Below, piece by piece: positions 1 through 9,342 of a stretch of DNA of 64,000 nucleotides. This stretch comes from Shinisaurus crocodilurus. Lineage: Eukaryota > Chordata > Lepidosauria > Squamata > Shinisauridae. Within the stretch, counting starts at the first letter, position 1. The number at the start of each line of letters is the position of its first letter. The notes below the pieces were generated by a model that was not told the DNA's origin, did no database searches, and worked only from the letters and a program-made list of their open reading frames with translations. The DNA is taken from positions 5,744,934 through 5,808,933 of the forward strand of contig CM037883.1 of the NCBI GenBank assembly GCA_021292165.1. Reading direction: 5' to 3'. Position numbers and translations under genes: made by a program.

Positions 1-290
1 GCACACAAATGTTCATGTGAAAAGAAAACAACAAAGACCGCAACCTGATACAGACATGAGACAGAATGAGCTCAAGGTGGAATTTGGAGGGCTTTGACAA
101 GCTCAAGTTTTGCTTGTATGCACATCCCTACAGTAAGAGCCACAAAGCAGGGTGAGCAAAAGGCACATTGAGTAACACTGCAAAAAGCCATTCTTGGGCT
201 AAGCATTGTAGCCACTTTTGTTTGGTGGCTATCTTGGGTCATCATCTTGTCCCTTTTTGGGTCTGCAGTTGTCAGGAAAGCCAGTCTTAC
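1..290 (-). other. Putative intron downstream of orphan exon
   Basis: The minus strand leaves the putative exon at 291 through a consensus donor (CAG|GTAAGA) and enters this sequence. I see no second exon and no named repeat in it. The gene would continue beyond the left edge of the window. Confidence 0.4.
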
Positions 291-605
291 CTGTTAGCTT
301 AATGGTCAAATCTGAAAGCTCATCTTCCAAAGAGCTCTTGTTCTGAAATGGCACAAAAGCAGGATTGAGGACAAGCATTTCAGCTTCATATTCATTTAAA
401 CAAACTCCACAACTCTGCATCAGAGATAATCCTGAGCTGGATTTACCTGCCTTCACAAAAACAAAATCTACTTTGTGTATAGATGCACATTTCTTTGGCC
501 TGCCTCCATCTTCTGTCTCTTTGTGATCCAGACTGCATTTGGTTAACAGAGCTTTAATAGGTAGGCTAACCTTTGTATGCCACAGATAAGTTTGTTCCCT
601 ATTCC
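291..605 (-). CDS. Orphan internal protein-coding exon (gene not identified)
   Basis: I do not recognise the protein family. On the minus strand a 315-nt stop-free stretch runs from an acceptor (TTTGCCTAG, exon from 605) to a near-perfect donor (CAG|GTAAGA, exon end 291). It begins with two bases of a split codon and ends with one, so both introns are phase 1 and the exon could be skipped without a frameshift. It encodes about 104 residues. The first half is basic and polar (for example LPIKALLTKC, GGRPKKCASIHK). A hydrophobic VDFVFVKAGK strand follows, then MQSCGVCLNEYEAEMLVLNP and an acidic tail (SSLEDELSDLTIKLTG). There is no signal peptide or obvious membrane segment. Composition is not repeat-like and I matched no transposon family to it. 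No partner exon is visible within the window. It could also be a pseudo-exon or a fragment of an unfamiliar mobile element. Confidence 0.58.
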
Positions 606-615
606 CTAGGCAAAT

Positions 616-617
616 TG

Positions 618-672
<55 letters not shown>
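616..672. repeat. (GA)n microsatellite acting as (CT)n tract for the 291-605 exon
   Basis: This is an almost pure GA dinucleotide repeat with one GGAGAG slip. Read on the minus strand it is (CT)n and lies just upstream of the acceptor of the putative exon, where a polypyrimidine tract is expected. Confidence 0.9.
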
Positions 673-675
<3 letters not shown>

Positions 676-1009
676 GGTTCAGACAACATGCTAACCCACA
701 CTCAAGGTTGAGTATGGGCTGAGTGTGGTTTTCATTTATTTGTGGGTTGTTGTTGAAACATGGGTTATCGTGTTGTCGGAAACCTGCTGTGCTAACAAAC
801 CATGGCTTCTTAACCATGAATAACCCATGAAGAAAACCCATGGTTTGTTGTTGGGTTGTGAACTATAGGTTGTTTGCCATGGTTTGTTATCTTAGCTGGG
901 TTCAGACAACACGATAACCACTTTTCCACAACAACCCACAGTTCAACAACAACCCACACTCAACCCATTCTCAGCCCTTGAGTTGAGTTGTCATGTTGTC
1001 TGAACCCAG
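673..1009. mobile_element. Two 114-bp MITE copies in inverted orientation with palindromic spacer
   Basis: 673-786 and 896-1009 are each 114 bp and begin with CTGGGTTCAGACAACA. The second ends in its reverse complement (TGTTGTCTGAACCCAG), and the right end of the first is a mutated version. The reverse complement of the second copy aligns with the first along its length, so the pair is inverted. The 109-bp spacer has its own inverted repeat (AACAAACCATGG at 795-806 against CCATGGTTTGTT at 878-889). The whole block can fold as one large hairpin. It is probably a non-autonomous DNA transposon; no transposase is present. Confidence 0.75.
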
Positions 1010-1036
1010 TCAGAGAGATATCTATATTTATTTTAT

Positions 1037-1064
1037 CACACACACACACACACACACACACACA
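1037..1064. repeat. (CA)n microsatellite
   Basis: Fourteen uninterrupted CA units directly follow the MITE pair. Confidence 0.95.
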
Positions 1065-1346
1065 ATATAAAGGCTCTGATCTAGCTCCAGTTGGATATAA
1101 ACAAGTTGTTGAAGTGTGATGACTAGTTGTGCAAGAACATTGCTAGGGATGTCCTTTTATTGTACTCATAATAAAGTATCATGTGAATGAGTGTTCAAAG
1201 AGGCATGTGGGCATACCCAGGCAAGCAATAAACAGAAAATACGTTGCTTGGATGACCCAAAATGGAGTAGCAGTGCAGGACAGTTTGGGAAGCAGGATCA
1301 TATTCTTCAAGGGTTTGGGCCAATCAGTGGGGCAACCTGTTAGAGA

Positions 1347-1475
1347 AGATCCATAGCTCAGTGTGGAGCACATGGTTTTCATGCAGAAGGGCCCAGGTTC
1401 GATCTCTGCAATCTTCAGTTAAAAGGATCAGGTAGCAGTTGATGCAAAAGAGTCCTCTCTCTGACTGATTTGATG
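1347..1475 (+). mobile_element. tRNA-derived SINE, MIR-like layout (fragment)
   Basis: Pol III-type boxes are visible: an A-box-like ATAGCTCAGTGTGGAGCA and a B-box-like GGTTCGATCTC about 40 bp apart, followed by a non-tRNA body (AGTTAAAAGGATCAGGTAGC). The 3' part is missing. Related copies lie at about 4895, 37388, 42115, 47052 and 47872. The mismatched acceptor stem and diverged boxes argue against a functional tRNA gene. Confidence 0.65.
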
Positions 1476-1493
1476 TCAGGGTAGACAACATTT

Positions 1494-1615
1494 CATTCAT
1501 TTTCATTTCATTTATTACCTTTCTGTACTTCCCAATAGCCAAAGCTCTCTGGGGAGTTTACACAGATTAAAACCTTAAAAATACATTATAAAAACCATAT
1601 AACATACAAACATAC

Positions 1616-1650
<35 letters not shown>

Positions 1651-2010
1651 AAAAACCATTTTAAACAATCAACAACAAGAAAAATTCAAAACCTGTTTAA
1701 AGACTCATCATATGCTGCCAAATGCCTGAGTGAAGAAGAGGGTCTTAACCTGGTGCCGAAAAGATAACAATGTTGGTGCCAGGTGAGCCTCATCGGGAAG
1801 ATCATTCCACAATTGGGGACCCACCACTGAGACGGCCCTCTCCCTCAATGCCACCTTCCAAGCCTCCCTGGGAGGAAGCACCTGGAGGAGGAGGGCCTTA
1901 GATGATGACCATAGCGTACAGGTAGGTTCATGCCAGGAGAAGCGCTCCATCAGGTATTACGGTCCCGAACTGTGTAAGGCTTTATAGGTCAAAACCAGCA
2001 CCTTGAATAT
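1494..2010 (-). mobile_element. L2-like LINE 3' fragment
   Basis: On the minus strand about 80 codons (1708-1950) resemble the C-terminal end of L2 ORF2 (ERAVSVVGPQLWNDLPDEAH, then LSFRHQVKTLFF). An A/T-rich 3' UTR and a TTTATT tail follow near 1500. An (AG)n stretch at 1620-1647 sits in the 3' UTR. It shares its layout with the copy at 31640-32320. Reverse transcriptase and endonuclease are absent, so it is a dead 5'-truncated insertion. Confidence 0.7.
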
Positions 2011-2029
2011 TGGGTTGGATGGACAAATG

Positions 2030-3630
2030 TCAGACCTAGGAAAAAGACCACTTCCTATATTCCTAATCTTCCACCCCCAATGCTGCTCATTATTCTAGGA
2101 GTCACCTCATCTGAAGTCACTTTTCCATCCATCTCCTTCATTTAGTAGGCATCTCTTGAGTTCATTTCTAATGAGGTCATTTGTTAAACTTTAATAGGAC
2201 TTATAAAAGTGTTCCCAGGTTCTTCTCCATGACTATGACAGCTTCATTGAAGCTTGACTTTATCGTCTTAATAAATGAAATAATGAAATGTAATTAACTG
2301 AATCTTAAGAGCTGTGTCCTGGTGGACTATACACCTGATTACATTCCCCAAAGGCTGTGAGTTTGAGTTGCAAATGGTTTTTACTCAGGAACTTTGACTC
2401 CCTGTCTATCTAAAGAGATCCTTGATCTGGAGGACAAATGTAGGCTGTCTATAACAATCAGGCACTTTGTATTGTGGTTTCCAAAACTACAACCCAGTGG
2501 GTTCATTGGTTTTGGACATGGTTTTATTTCTTGTATATTCAGTTGCTATATTTACACTACAATTGTTTACACTGATTATACAGTACCATTCCTTCTAATC
2601 GCAAATTCAGATGGTGAGTGCCAACAGGGCTGTGTCAAAAACAGGGGCTCTAAGAAACAAGAGGAAGGTATCTCGCATGGTTGGGAGAATCCCGAGTTTT
2701 GCAAAAGTCCCCAAAAGAAAAAGAAAAAGATGCTGGGAACCACACAGATCTCAGCCTGACACTCTGGAGAGTTTCCTGCCATTTAGAGCAGACAATAGAA
2801 AGCTAGATGGACAAATAGTCTGACCTGATATAAAGCAGTGTTCTATGAATAGGCCCAGTAGTATTGGTGGCTACTGGGCACTGGGAGTTTTGCACGCCTG
2901 ATAATAATATAGATGATCTCTTGCTTCACACTGTAATATCCAGCAGAAAGGCAGGTAAATGAGTGGTCTGCACAGGTCTATTGGCCACTAGTCATAACAT
3001 CATGTGGGTAGTTGTTGTTGTTTTTCTTCCCCTCCCCAAATAGTTCACCCTATTGTGATTTTAAAATTCAGTATGATTCAGCGCATTTGATTGAGGTAAG
3101 TAATAAAAGGTGGTTGCTCACAGACTTTCCTTGCTGCCTGCAACGGTCTTGTCAGCCTCTCCACATGGGCCATTGTATGTTGATGCCATTAGGATATTTC
3201 TCAGGCCATCCTCGTGCAAATACTTGTTTCAGCTTCAGCAATAACAAGTGTTCTTTAACTTTTGTAGGAGTCAAGTGAAAAGGGGGCTGGAGGATCAAAG
3301 CCATCTCCTTATATATAGTCATGTCATGTACTCCTGAACTGGGTATTCATGTGGGTGCCACCAGAGCCCAATTCATCCCACCCGTACCTGTTTGCCTTTA
3401 TCCACAAAATGTTGCTTTGGAGCCGGATGACCTTATCCTCAAAGTGTGATTTTTTTTAAAAAAAAAGTTTCATGGTGGGTCTCTGAGGGTTCTAAAGGAA
3501 TTCCCTCAGTAGCCTTCGAACCACTCTAAAAAGCTCCACTGTGTGGTTATCTGAGTATGTGATGGAAGCTGTGACATAAGCCTTTTTCATCACCCAAACT
3601 ACCACATGGTAGGTGCAGTTATCTGATTGG
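2030..3630. other. Unassigned intergenic/intronic stretch
   Basis: I find no convincing gene or named repeat. Short open frames at 2394-2823 contain a lysine-rich run caused by an A-rich tract (2713-2730) and lack splice context. Confidence 0.4.
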
Positions 3631-3639
3631 CTTTGGAGC

Positions 3640-4300
3640 AAGACTTCCACTAGCTGTGCTCTAGCTGGCCTGCTTCATTGGCCATAGCTCCACAGGGTAC
3701 CATGGGGTCTGGAACGCTGGACAGGACCCTCAGGAGTTATTGCATCAGTGACCCTTTGGTACTCACAATTCCACAGAATTGGAATAAGAGCCCCAACAGG
3801 ATCAACAGCTCTCTCTACTGGAATATCCCCCAGTACATTCAAGAAACCATCAGGTTCCATAAGTCTCCAAGGGCAGAACATCCGAATAGGTCCCACACCA
3901 CTGCAGGAGGAAACTGTGGCCACAAGTCCAAACTTCACCAGGAAATGCTCTAGCCCTGACAATGGGGTCACTCCTGCCTCCCTCCCATTAGACCACCTAT
4001 CACATCTCCAGGAGCAAAGACTAAATTGAGGGTCTGCCCTGCTCTGTGCATTGGGCCAATGACAACTTGAGATAGCCCCATGGTTGTCATGGAGGCCATG
4101 AAGTCTTGAGCCGGACCAGAGACAACCTCAGAATGGACATTGAAGTTACCAAGGACCACCATCCTTTAGTTCCTCCAGCACCACACTTGAGACTGCCTCA
4201 GCTCGGTCAGGGTGGCTGTTGAGCAGCAGGGTGGTAGTATACCAGCAGCATCCCTAAGTCTCTCTGGCCCAACATCAGATGCAGATCCTCCAGTCCAGGT
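3640..4300 (-). pseudogene. L2-type LINE ORF2 endonuclease and linker fragment
   Basis: The minus strand encodes a recognisable apurinic endonuclease segment (VVLGNFNVHSEVVSGPAQDF, then MGLSQVV and LNLVFAPGD) at about 4162-3968. A second frame over 3971-3675 follows (LSGLEHFLVKF ... GPIRMF ... WRLMEPDGFL ... VDPVGAL), as in the region between endonuclease and reverse transcriptase of L2 elements. The change of frame near 3970 and the missing reverse transcriptase make it a broken copy. It is the only piece of L2 endonuclease I see; other L2 copies here are 3' fragments. Confidence 0.72.
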
Positions 4301-4324
4301 CCTAAGTGTTCAAAACATTTCACT

Positions 4325-4440
4325 GCATTATCTCAATAATCCTTACACCAACTCTGTAAGGTAGATCTATATTATTATTCCCATACTGAAGATTGGGGCA
4401 TGGGGAGTACTGAGACTGAGAGATATTGGCTTGCCTAAGG
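4325..4440 (-). mobile_element. MIR-like ancient SINE/L2 tail
   Basis: The run 'ctctgtaaggtagat..tattattattcccat', followed by 'gaagattggg' and 'cttgcctaagg', resembles the conserved core and 3' segment of MIR elements. It is strongly diverged and its boundaries are approximate. Confidence 0.45.
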
Positions 4441-4455
4441 ATATCTACTGAATTC

Positions 4456-5030
4456 ATGTGAACATACGAAGCTACCTTATACTGAGTCAGACCATCAGAC
4501 CATCCTAAGGACACAGGAGGAATTTAAGGAGAACCCTACTGGACCATATCACATCCCCATCTATTCCAGCACACTATTCCCCACTGTGGCCAACAAGCTG
4601 CCTTTTGGAAGCCCACAAGTAGGTCCTGAGAGCAATAGCTCTCTCCTGCAACAATAACCGGTGTTCAAGAGGCCTGCTGCCTCTGATCCTGGAGGTAGTT
4701 TATACAGCCATCATGACCAGTAGTCATTGATAGCTTTATCCTCCATGAATTTGTCTAATCCTCTTTTAAAGCATATGTCAGGGTCCATCACCACATCCCT
4801 TGGAAAGGAATTCCACAGTTTAACTATGCACTGTGTGAAGAAAGACTTCCTTTGATCCATCCTGACTCTCTGACTAGTATTGGTGACCTGGTATGACAAC
4901 AGCCTTCTAAGATCTCAGGCAGAGGCTTCTCCCTGCTCTTCGGGTAAGGACCTGAGTTCCTTTTAAGCAGAGGTGCTGGGGATTGAACCTGAGACCTCCT
5001 GTATGCCAAGCTATGACCCTTCCCAAAGAA
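4456..5030 (-). mobile_element. tRNA-derived SINE split by a CR1 insertion
   Basis: The head lies at about 4895-5030 (minus-strand B-box-like GGTTCAATCCC). The tail lies at 4456-4510 (minus-strand GATGGTCTGACTCAGTATAAGG, shortened here). In related copies these parts are contiguous, so the CR1 piece at 4511-4890 probably inserted into this SINE. Confidence 0.5.
4511..4890 (-). mobile_element. CR1-like LINE 3' fragment (FMEEK subfamily)
   Basis: On the minus strand the C-terminal end of ORF2 is readable (RKSFFTQCIVKLWNSFPRDV, then CFKRGLDKFMEDKA). It is followed by the 3' UTR found in other copies (CAGAGGCAG..., then GGTTGTTG...GGGAAC, degraded here). About 125 codons or fewer remain, so it cannot move. 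Confidence 0.65.
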
Positions 5031-5039
5031 AAAAGCACC

Positions 5040-6025
5040 CACATAATAGCACCGTTCACAGAAGCAAGATTTGAACAAAGCCTTTTCCTGGTTCACAGCT
5101 TAGTCTCTTGGCTACTATTCTGCACCAGCTCATCAAAGATGCTGACTTGACCATAGACGATGCTTAGTGCTCCAGGAAGGAGGAAATGTCCACAGAAGCG
5201 TTTGAAGTGATTTTTGATCTGGGCTTGAATTTAATCAGCATCGGCTTCTTGTCATGTAATGAATACGAGCAGAGCAGAGCTATATAAGCCCTTCAGAAAA
5301 ATTGTCGTTACCTGAAATATTTTGCAGCCTACTAAACTCCTAAGCTTGAGATTACAGGCTGACCCCGAGGGACGAGATAACACATCAAAGAACAACTGAT
5401 CTTTATAGTTATGTGGCAGCATCCCACAGCTTGAGTGGCACCTAAGCTCTCTTTGAAAAGGGCTGTCAGATGTCAGGCAAGGAAGGGAGGAGACTCATAA
5501 GGACTGAAGAGGCATTCAAAGGGGTGGTGATCATTAAAATGCAATAATCCTCATAATGCCTTTGCCCTCTTTTTTACACACACACACACAAACCACCCAA
5601 GTCATTATGGGTTTACAGAAGAACCATGTGAAATGTGGAAGACTGGGTGCCATGCTTTCTGACCTGTTCTTTTCCAATGGTGGCAGCGAGCGTTCCATAA
5701 GGATCAGAGAAGAACCACTTGCAGGCGGGAGCTCCATAACAAAACAAAGCAAAATGTGTTAGATTTTGTAGCTTTCACTGTCTACTCCTAAATAGAAACC
5801 CAAACATGAGGATCATTGCAGGCTGTTTTCACAGTCTGTGTTAAGATTTGTAGAAATAATTCCATAGAGCTGCAAAGTCCATGTAGAACAGTGTAATGGT
5901 TGAAAGGGCGAGTTGGAAAGGCCTAGGAACATAAACCAGGTAAGACTATTTGCCCTATTTGAGACTGTTTGGGTCTCAGGCACAGGGCATGTTTCATCCT
6001 GCCAGGATGGGACCCAGGACCTTCT
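5040..6025. other. Unassigned stretch
   Basis: No gene is supported. It contains a short (AC)n at 5576-5592. The apparent open frames near 5534-5760 lie over that repeat and have no splice or family support. Confidence 0.4.
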
Positions 6026-6033
6026 GCTGCTGC

Positions 6034-6142
6034 ATGCATCATCATCATCAGGCGATCACTCGTGACCGAGTAAGATTGTCTTCCGGGATAAAAGGAGGAG
6101 ATTCTAAAGAAGATTGTGTAGACTCTAGCGATGGGTCCGCAG
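6034..6142 (-). mobile_element. 3'-end fragment of the RTE-like LINE
   Basis: About 105 bp are nearly identical to the 3' UTR of the LINE at 9248-9358, including CACTCGTGACCGAGTAAGAT and the (ATG)n-type tail (read here as catcatcatc at the low-coordinate end). It is therefore a severely 5'-truncated copy of the same family. Confidence 0.8.
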
Positions 6143-6272
6143 AGCTGTGATCTTTCCCCCACCACACACATTCCTTCAGTTCACACATACTAAGGTACTT
6201 TATGCAAGTTGTGTCAGCCTCCCATCTTTAAAATGGGTATAATAATTCTGGCCCACGCACTTGTTTTGTTCT

Positions 6273-6555
6273 TCTAGGGATGGGCAAATGAGCAACGTTC
6301 GAGATCTCCAGGAACATTGTCTCGCCGCTTGTCTCCTGCCCGATTCCCATTCCCATTTGCAATCGCTGCCCGCTCTGCACGAACGGGAAACATGTGCAAA
6401 TCCAACAGTGATCAGCCAGGAAATTTGTGCAAATCTCCCCAAATTTATGCAAATATCTCCAAGTCTGCACCCATTTCCCACTTTGGGCAAATCTCCTCTG
6501 TAGGCTAAAGCAGGGCTGATTCTGCGCAAATCAAACTGGGAATTGGGAATGAGAT
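6273..6555. mobile_element. Dispersed repeat with TAGGGATGGG edge (possible non-autonomous hAT)
   Basis: The left edge CTAGGGATGGGCAAAT is shared by copies at about 8645, 29710 and 54893. Right edges ending CCATCCCTA occur at about 29417 and 34078, giving a consistent terminal inverted repeat. Internally it has repeated 'gcaaatctcc' phrases. The right boundary of this copy is unclear. Confidence 0.35.
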
Positions 6556-6874
6556 GAACACGAGCTTGTGTTCAACCAATTGCAAATATTTTCAGCAGAA
6601 ACGTGCTCATGCTCACACTCATGCTCACATAATTTTGTTGTTTTTTTGTGGAGAGCACACCCTGGCCACTCTCACAGTGGCCGTGGCTGGGCTGCTGCCT
6701 GTTTTTGTGGAGCAGCAGCTGTGCATCATTGGGTCTTGCTGCAGGAGGACAGAGGAAGAGGAATGGAAGAGAGTTTCATGCATCGCCCAGGGGCATGCAT
6801 TTGAAGCTTCAATCCATGCAGTGCACCAGCAGCAGCATCTGAGCTGCCAGCTTACTTTTGAATTAAAATTAAGT

Positions 6875-6878
<4 letters not shown>

Positions 6879-6922
<44 letters not shown>
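6879..6922. repeat. (GA)n microsatellite
   Basis: Pure AG/GA repeat of about 44 bp. It creates artificial arginine/glutamate or serine/leucine reading frames. Confidence 0.95.
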
Positions 6923-6926
<4 letters not shown>

Positions 6927-7077
6927 CACCACCCATGGTCAACTCATTTCATAGTAAGAACCCCCTAATTTTTTCTGGGTGTTCAGGGAATGAGCCTAGG
7001 GCCAGTGGGGTATTGAGGAAGCACCTTCCAGAGCCCCCCCCTTTTCCCATTACTTTTAACCTCAGGAGTTACCACTA

Positions 7078-7167
7078 AGACTGCAATCCTATACTCACTT
7101 ACCTAAGAGCAAATCCCATTGAACACAATGGGGCTTGCTTCTGAGTAGACACATACAGGACTGCACT
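7078..7167. mobile_element. Short MITE, TGCAATCCTAT family
   Basis: A 90-bp inverted repeat starts with CTGCAATCCTATACTCACTT and ends with a degenerate reverse complement (ACAGGACTGCACT). The internal arms CCCATTGAACACAATGGGG form a hairpin. Related copies are at 52615-52785 and 55735-55830. Confidence 0.65.
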
Positions 7168-7169
7168 CT

Positions 7170-7925
7170 TCATTTATCAGGCAGTAAAGGTTTCTGCAAA
7201 CCTTTGTATTTCTGTAAACATTCCCCCAAGCATGCTAATATGTCCCTCTTGTTTCTCAGTGGCCCTTTTTTTGGCTACTACAACAACCCTGTTGGCACCC
7301 ACCAGCTATGTTTACTATTACAGGGGTTAATATATTTAGGCATTCCTTCAGAATTGTAGGGTATGGTATCCTATGCACATGCCAGGTTTCCTAATAGACA
7401 CTAGCTCCTGTTTAATTTTTCTGGTAGCAATAAACTGGAATATTTTTGTTTGATAATTAAAGTTTCCATAAGGCAATTTTTGAAATACAATCATGCTGCT
7501 GTTCGCACTGATATCACAGGAGAGTTTGATCTTCCCGTTTCTTTGAATGGAGTTGCAAGGTTATATCCGCCAATTTCTAGCTTCACATCACAACTGGCCT
7601 GTGGCTTCCTTGACCCAGAGTGTTGCAGAGAACTGCCAACAGAATGCATAATTCATGGCACTAGCATTTCGACAATGGCACCCTTCCCGCTCACACTCTC
7701 AGACAGATGGAGCAGTGCATGGGACTGAGAAGTCGCCATCGGTGTGTGCCAAGGCTGAGGTGTGGTTGCCAAATATCACAAGAAGCAGAGCAGCCAAGAA
7801 TGGGAAAAAAAAAAGGAAAAGGAAAAGGAAAAGGAAAGGAACAGCAATTCTCATGTGCTAAAGTTATTAAATTTGTCAGCTGGAGAGTCTGCAGAGGTGT
7901 AGAATAGCCAAGATAAAACAAAAGT
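7170..7925. other. Unassigned stretch with (GGAAAA)n
   Basis: No gene or named repeat is recognised except a GGAAAA repeat at about 7803-7840, which generates lysine-rich or phenylalanine-rich spurious frames on either strand. Confidence 0.4.
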
Positions 7926-7934
7926 CCCTTCGGG

Positions 7935-8345
7935 AGTGACCCTATGGCTCCTAGACATCATCTGGGAGGCCACAGGATACTTCAGATTCCCAGCTCCAAG
8001 GTCAGAATGAGAGCTCTGACCTTGGTGCTTGGAATTTGCTCTCAGACCTCCTTCCCCCACTTGCATCTGGCGCGGAAAGAACTGCACCAGCTGCCTCTCC
8101 GAGGTCAGGAACCCAACCTCAGAGAGGGGGTAAAGGGGGGGGCGTTCTGGTGGGCGGGATGCGGAGAAGACTGCAGAGGCCAGGGTAGGAGGTATCCTGT
8201 GTCCTCTCCAGCCACGTTCCCTCACGCCCCAAAGCGCCCCAGCTAGATGGCCGAAAACAGCCATCTTGCAGAAATGCAGAGCAGGAGGGTGGGGAGGTGG
8301 AGAGCAGGATACATCCTGATTGGATCGCGCCCTTAAACACCCCAA
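7935..8345. mobile_element. GC-rich non-autonomous element (TGCAATCC-type family)
   Basis: The sequence shares phrases with the GC-rich blocks at 14091, 29801, 33000 and 63560: a 'ctagatggccgaaa..ggcc' hairpin near 8240-8265, 'cagctccaaggtc' and 'ctccgaggtcag'. The high GC content gives long but unsupported open frames on both strands. Confidence 0.45.
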
Positions 8346-8644
8346 TGCGTCCTGTAGACATGTGACTTTACCACCCTTGCACATTGGTCCTTGCGACAAC
8401 CCTATGAGTCAGTTCACCAAGTCTTCCCATTGATGTATTGATGAGAAGCAGGCGGGGATCAATGCAATCAAGTGGTAAAGCTTCTGCTGGATTGAATTGC
8501 TTCAGGATGCGCACAGTGGTAAGGGGGAGGCAATATTTGCATGCTCCCTCATGGACAAAAAATATCCCTGTACATAGAAAGCCAGGAAGAAGAAGGGTTT
8601 CAGTCTAGCCTTCTCCTTAACATGTTATTTTCCTATTTGACCGT

Positions 8645-8915
8645 AGGGATGGGGGAGAAATTAATCCAGTTTGCCTTTCAAGGAGAACTTATCTGATTTT
8701 GCACTTTTGAGACAATATGCAAAATAAAACTCGAAATTTGCACTGCTCCACATTTTGTAATGGAGTTTTCCAAGCAAAAACATGTATGCAAAAATATGTA
8801 TTTTAGTAGAAAGTGAGCACAAAAAATGTACGTACTTGTGAAAATTTTGAAGAATTTCTTCAAAAAATTATTTGGAAAATTTGTGCAAAATTGTGTATAT
8901 TAGGTAAAACTGAAC
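8645..8915. mobile_element. AT-rich dispersed repeat with TAGGGATGGG edge
   Basis: It begins GTAGGGATGGGGGAG and consists of variants of 'atgcaaaaatatgtattt'. Similar material lies at 29105-29422 and 58470-58600. A CR1 copy abuts on the right. Confidence 0.4.
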
Positions 8916-9247
8916 ATGAGAACATAAGAAGAGCCCAGGTGGATCACACCAAGGTCCACCTAGCCCAGCATTCTGTTCACACAGTGGCCAACCAGCTGCC
9001 CACGGGAAGCCCACAAGCAGGACGTGAGTGCGACAGCACCCTCCCGCCCATGTTCCCCAGCAACCGGTGTACACAGACATACCTGCCTCTGATATTGGAG
9101 GAAGCTCAGTAGGACTAGTAGCCCACCAATGTCCTTCTCCTCCATGAATTTGTCCAATCCCCTTTTAAAGCCATCCAAATTGGTGGCCATCACCACATCC
9201 TGTGGAGGTGAATTCCATCGTTTAACTGCCGACAAAAAAAAATTAGA
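8916..9247 (-). mobile_element. CR1-like LINE 3' fragment (FMEEK subfamily)
   Basis: The minus strand gives the ORF2 C-terminus (VKRWNSPPQDVVMATNLDGF, then KRGLDKFMEEK) and the diagnostic 3' UTR (CAGAGGCAGGTATG, GAACATGGGCGGGAG, then GGCCACTGTGTGAACAGAAT). It ends at the (TTCTTATG)-type tail, seen here as 'catgagaacataagaag'. The RTE-like LINE abuts it at 9248. Confidence 0.75.
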
Positions 9248-9342
9248 AGAAATGTGCCATCATCATCAGGCGATCACTCGTGACCGAGTAAGATTGTCTT
9301 CCGGGATAAAAGGAGGAGATTCTAAAGAAGATTGTGTAGACT
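9248..9342 (-). mobile_element. 3' UTR and (ATG)n tail of the RTE-like LINE
   Basis: It follows the stop codon of the reading frame at 9343-10914 and ends in catcatcatc (minus-strand GATGATGATG). The same sequence occurs alone at 6034-6142, which fixes it as the 3' terminus of the family. Confidence 0.85.

Noticed and set aside
599..841. Open frame rich in Ser-Leu on the minus strand
   Set aside because: It is generated by the (GA)n/(CT)n microsatellite and the adjoining MITE.
1347..1430. tRNA gene
   Set aside because: A- and B-box-like motifs are present, but the cloverleaf is not maintained and the same head plus SINE body recurs at several sites.
2394..2823. Possible small protein genes
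   Set aside because: Overlapping short frames on both strands around an A-rich tract, with no family support.
6554..7078. 174-codon plus-strand open frame
   Set aside because: It runs through a (GA)n microsatellite and unassigned sequence, with no domain and no splice context.
7851..8399. 182-codon minus-strand open frame
   Set aside because: It lies in a GC-rich non-autonomous element; low stop density from base composition explains it.
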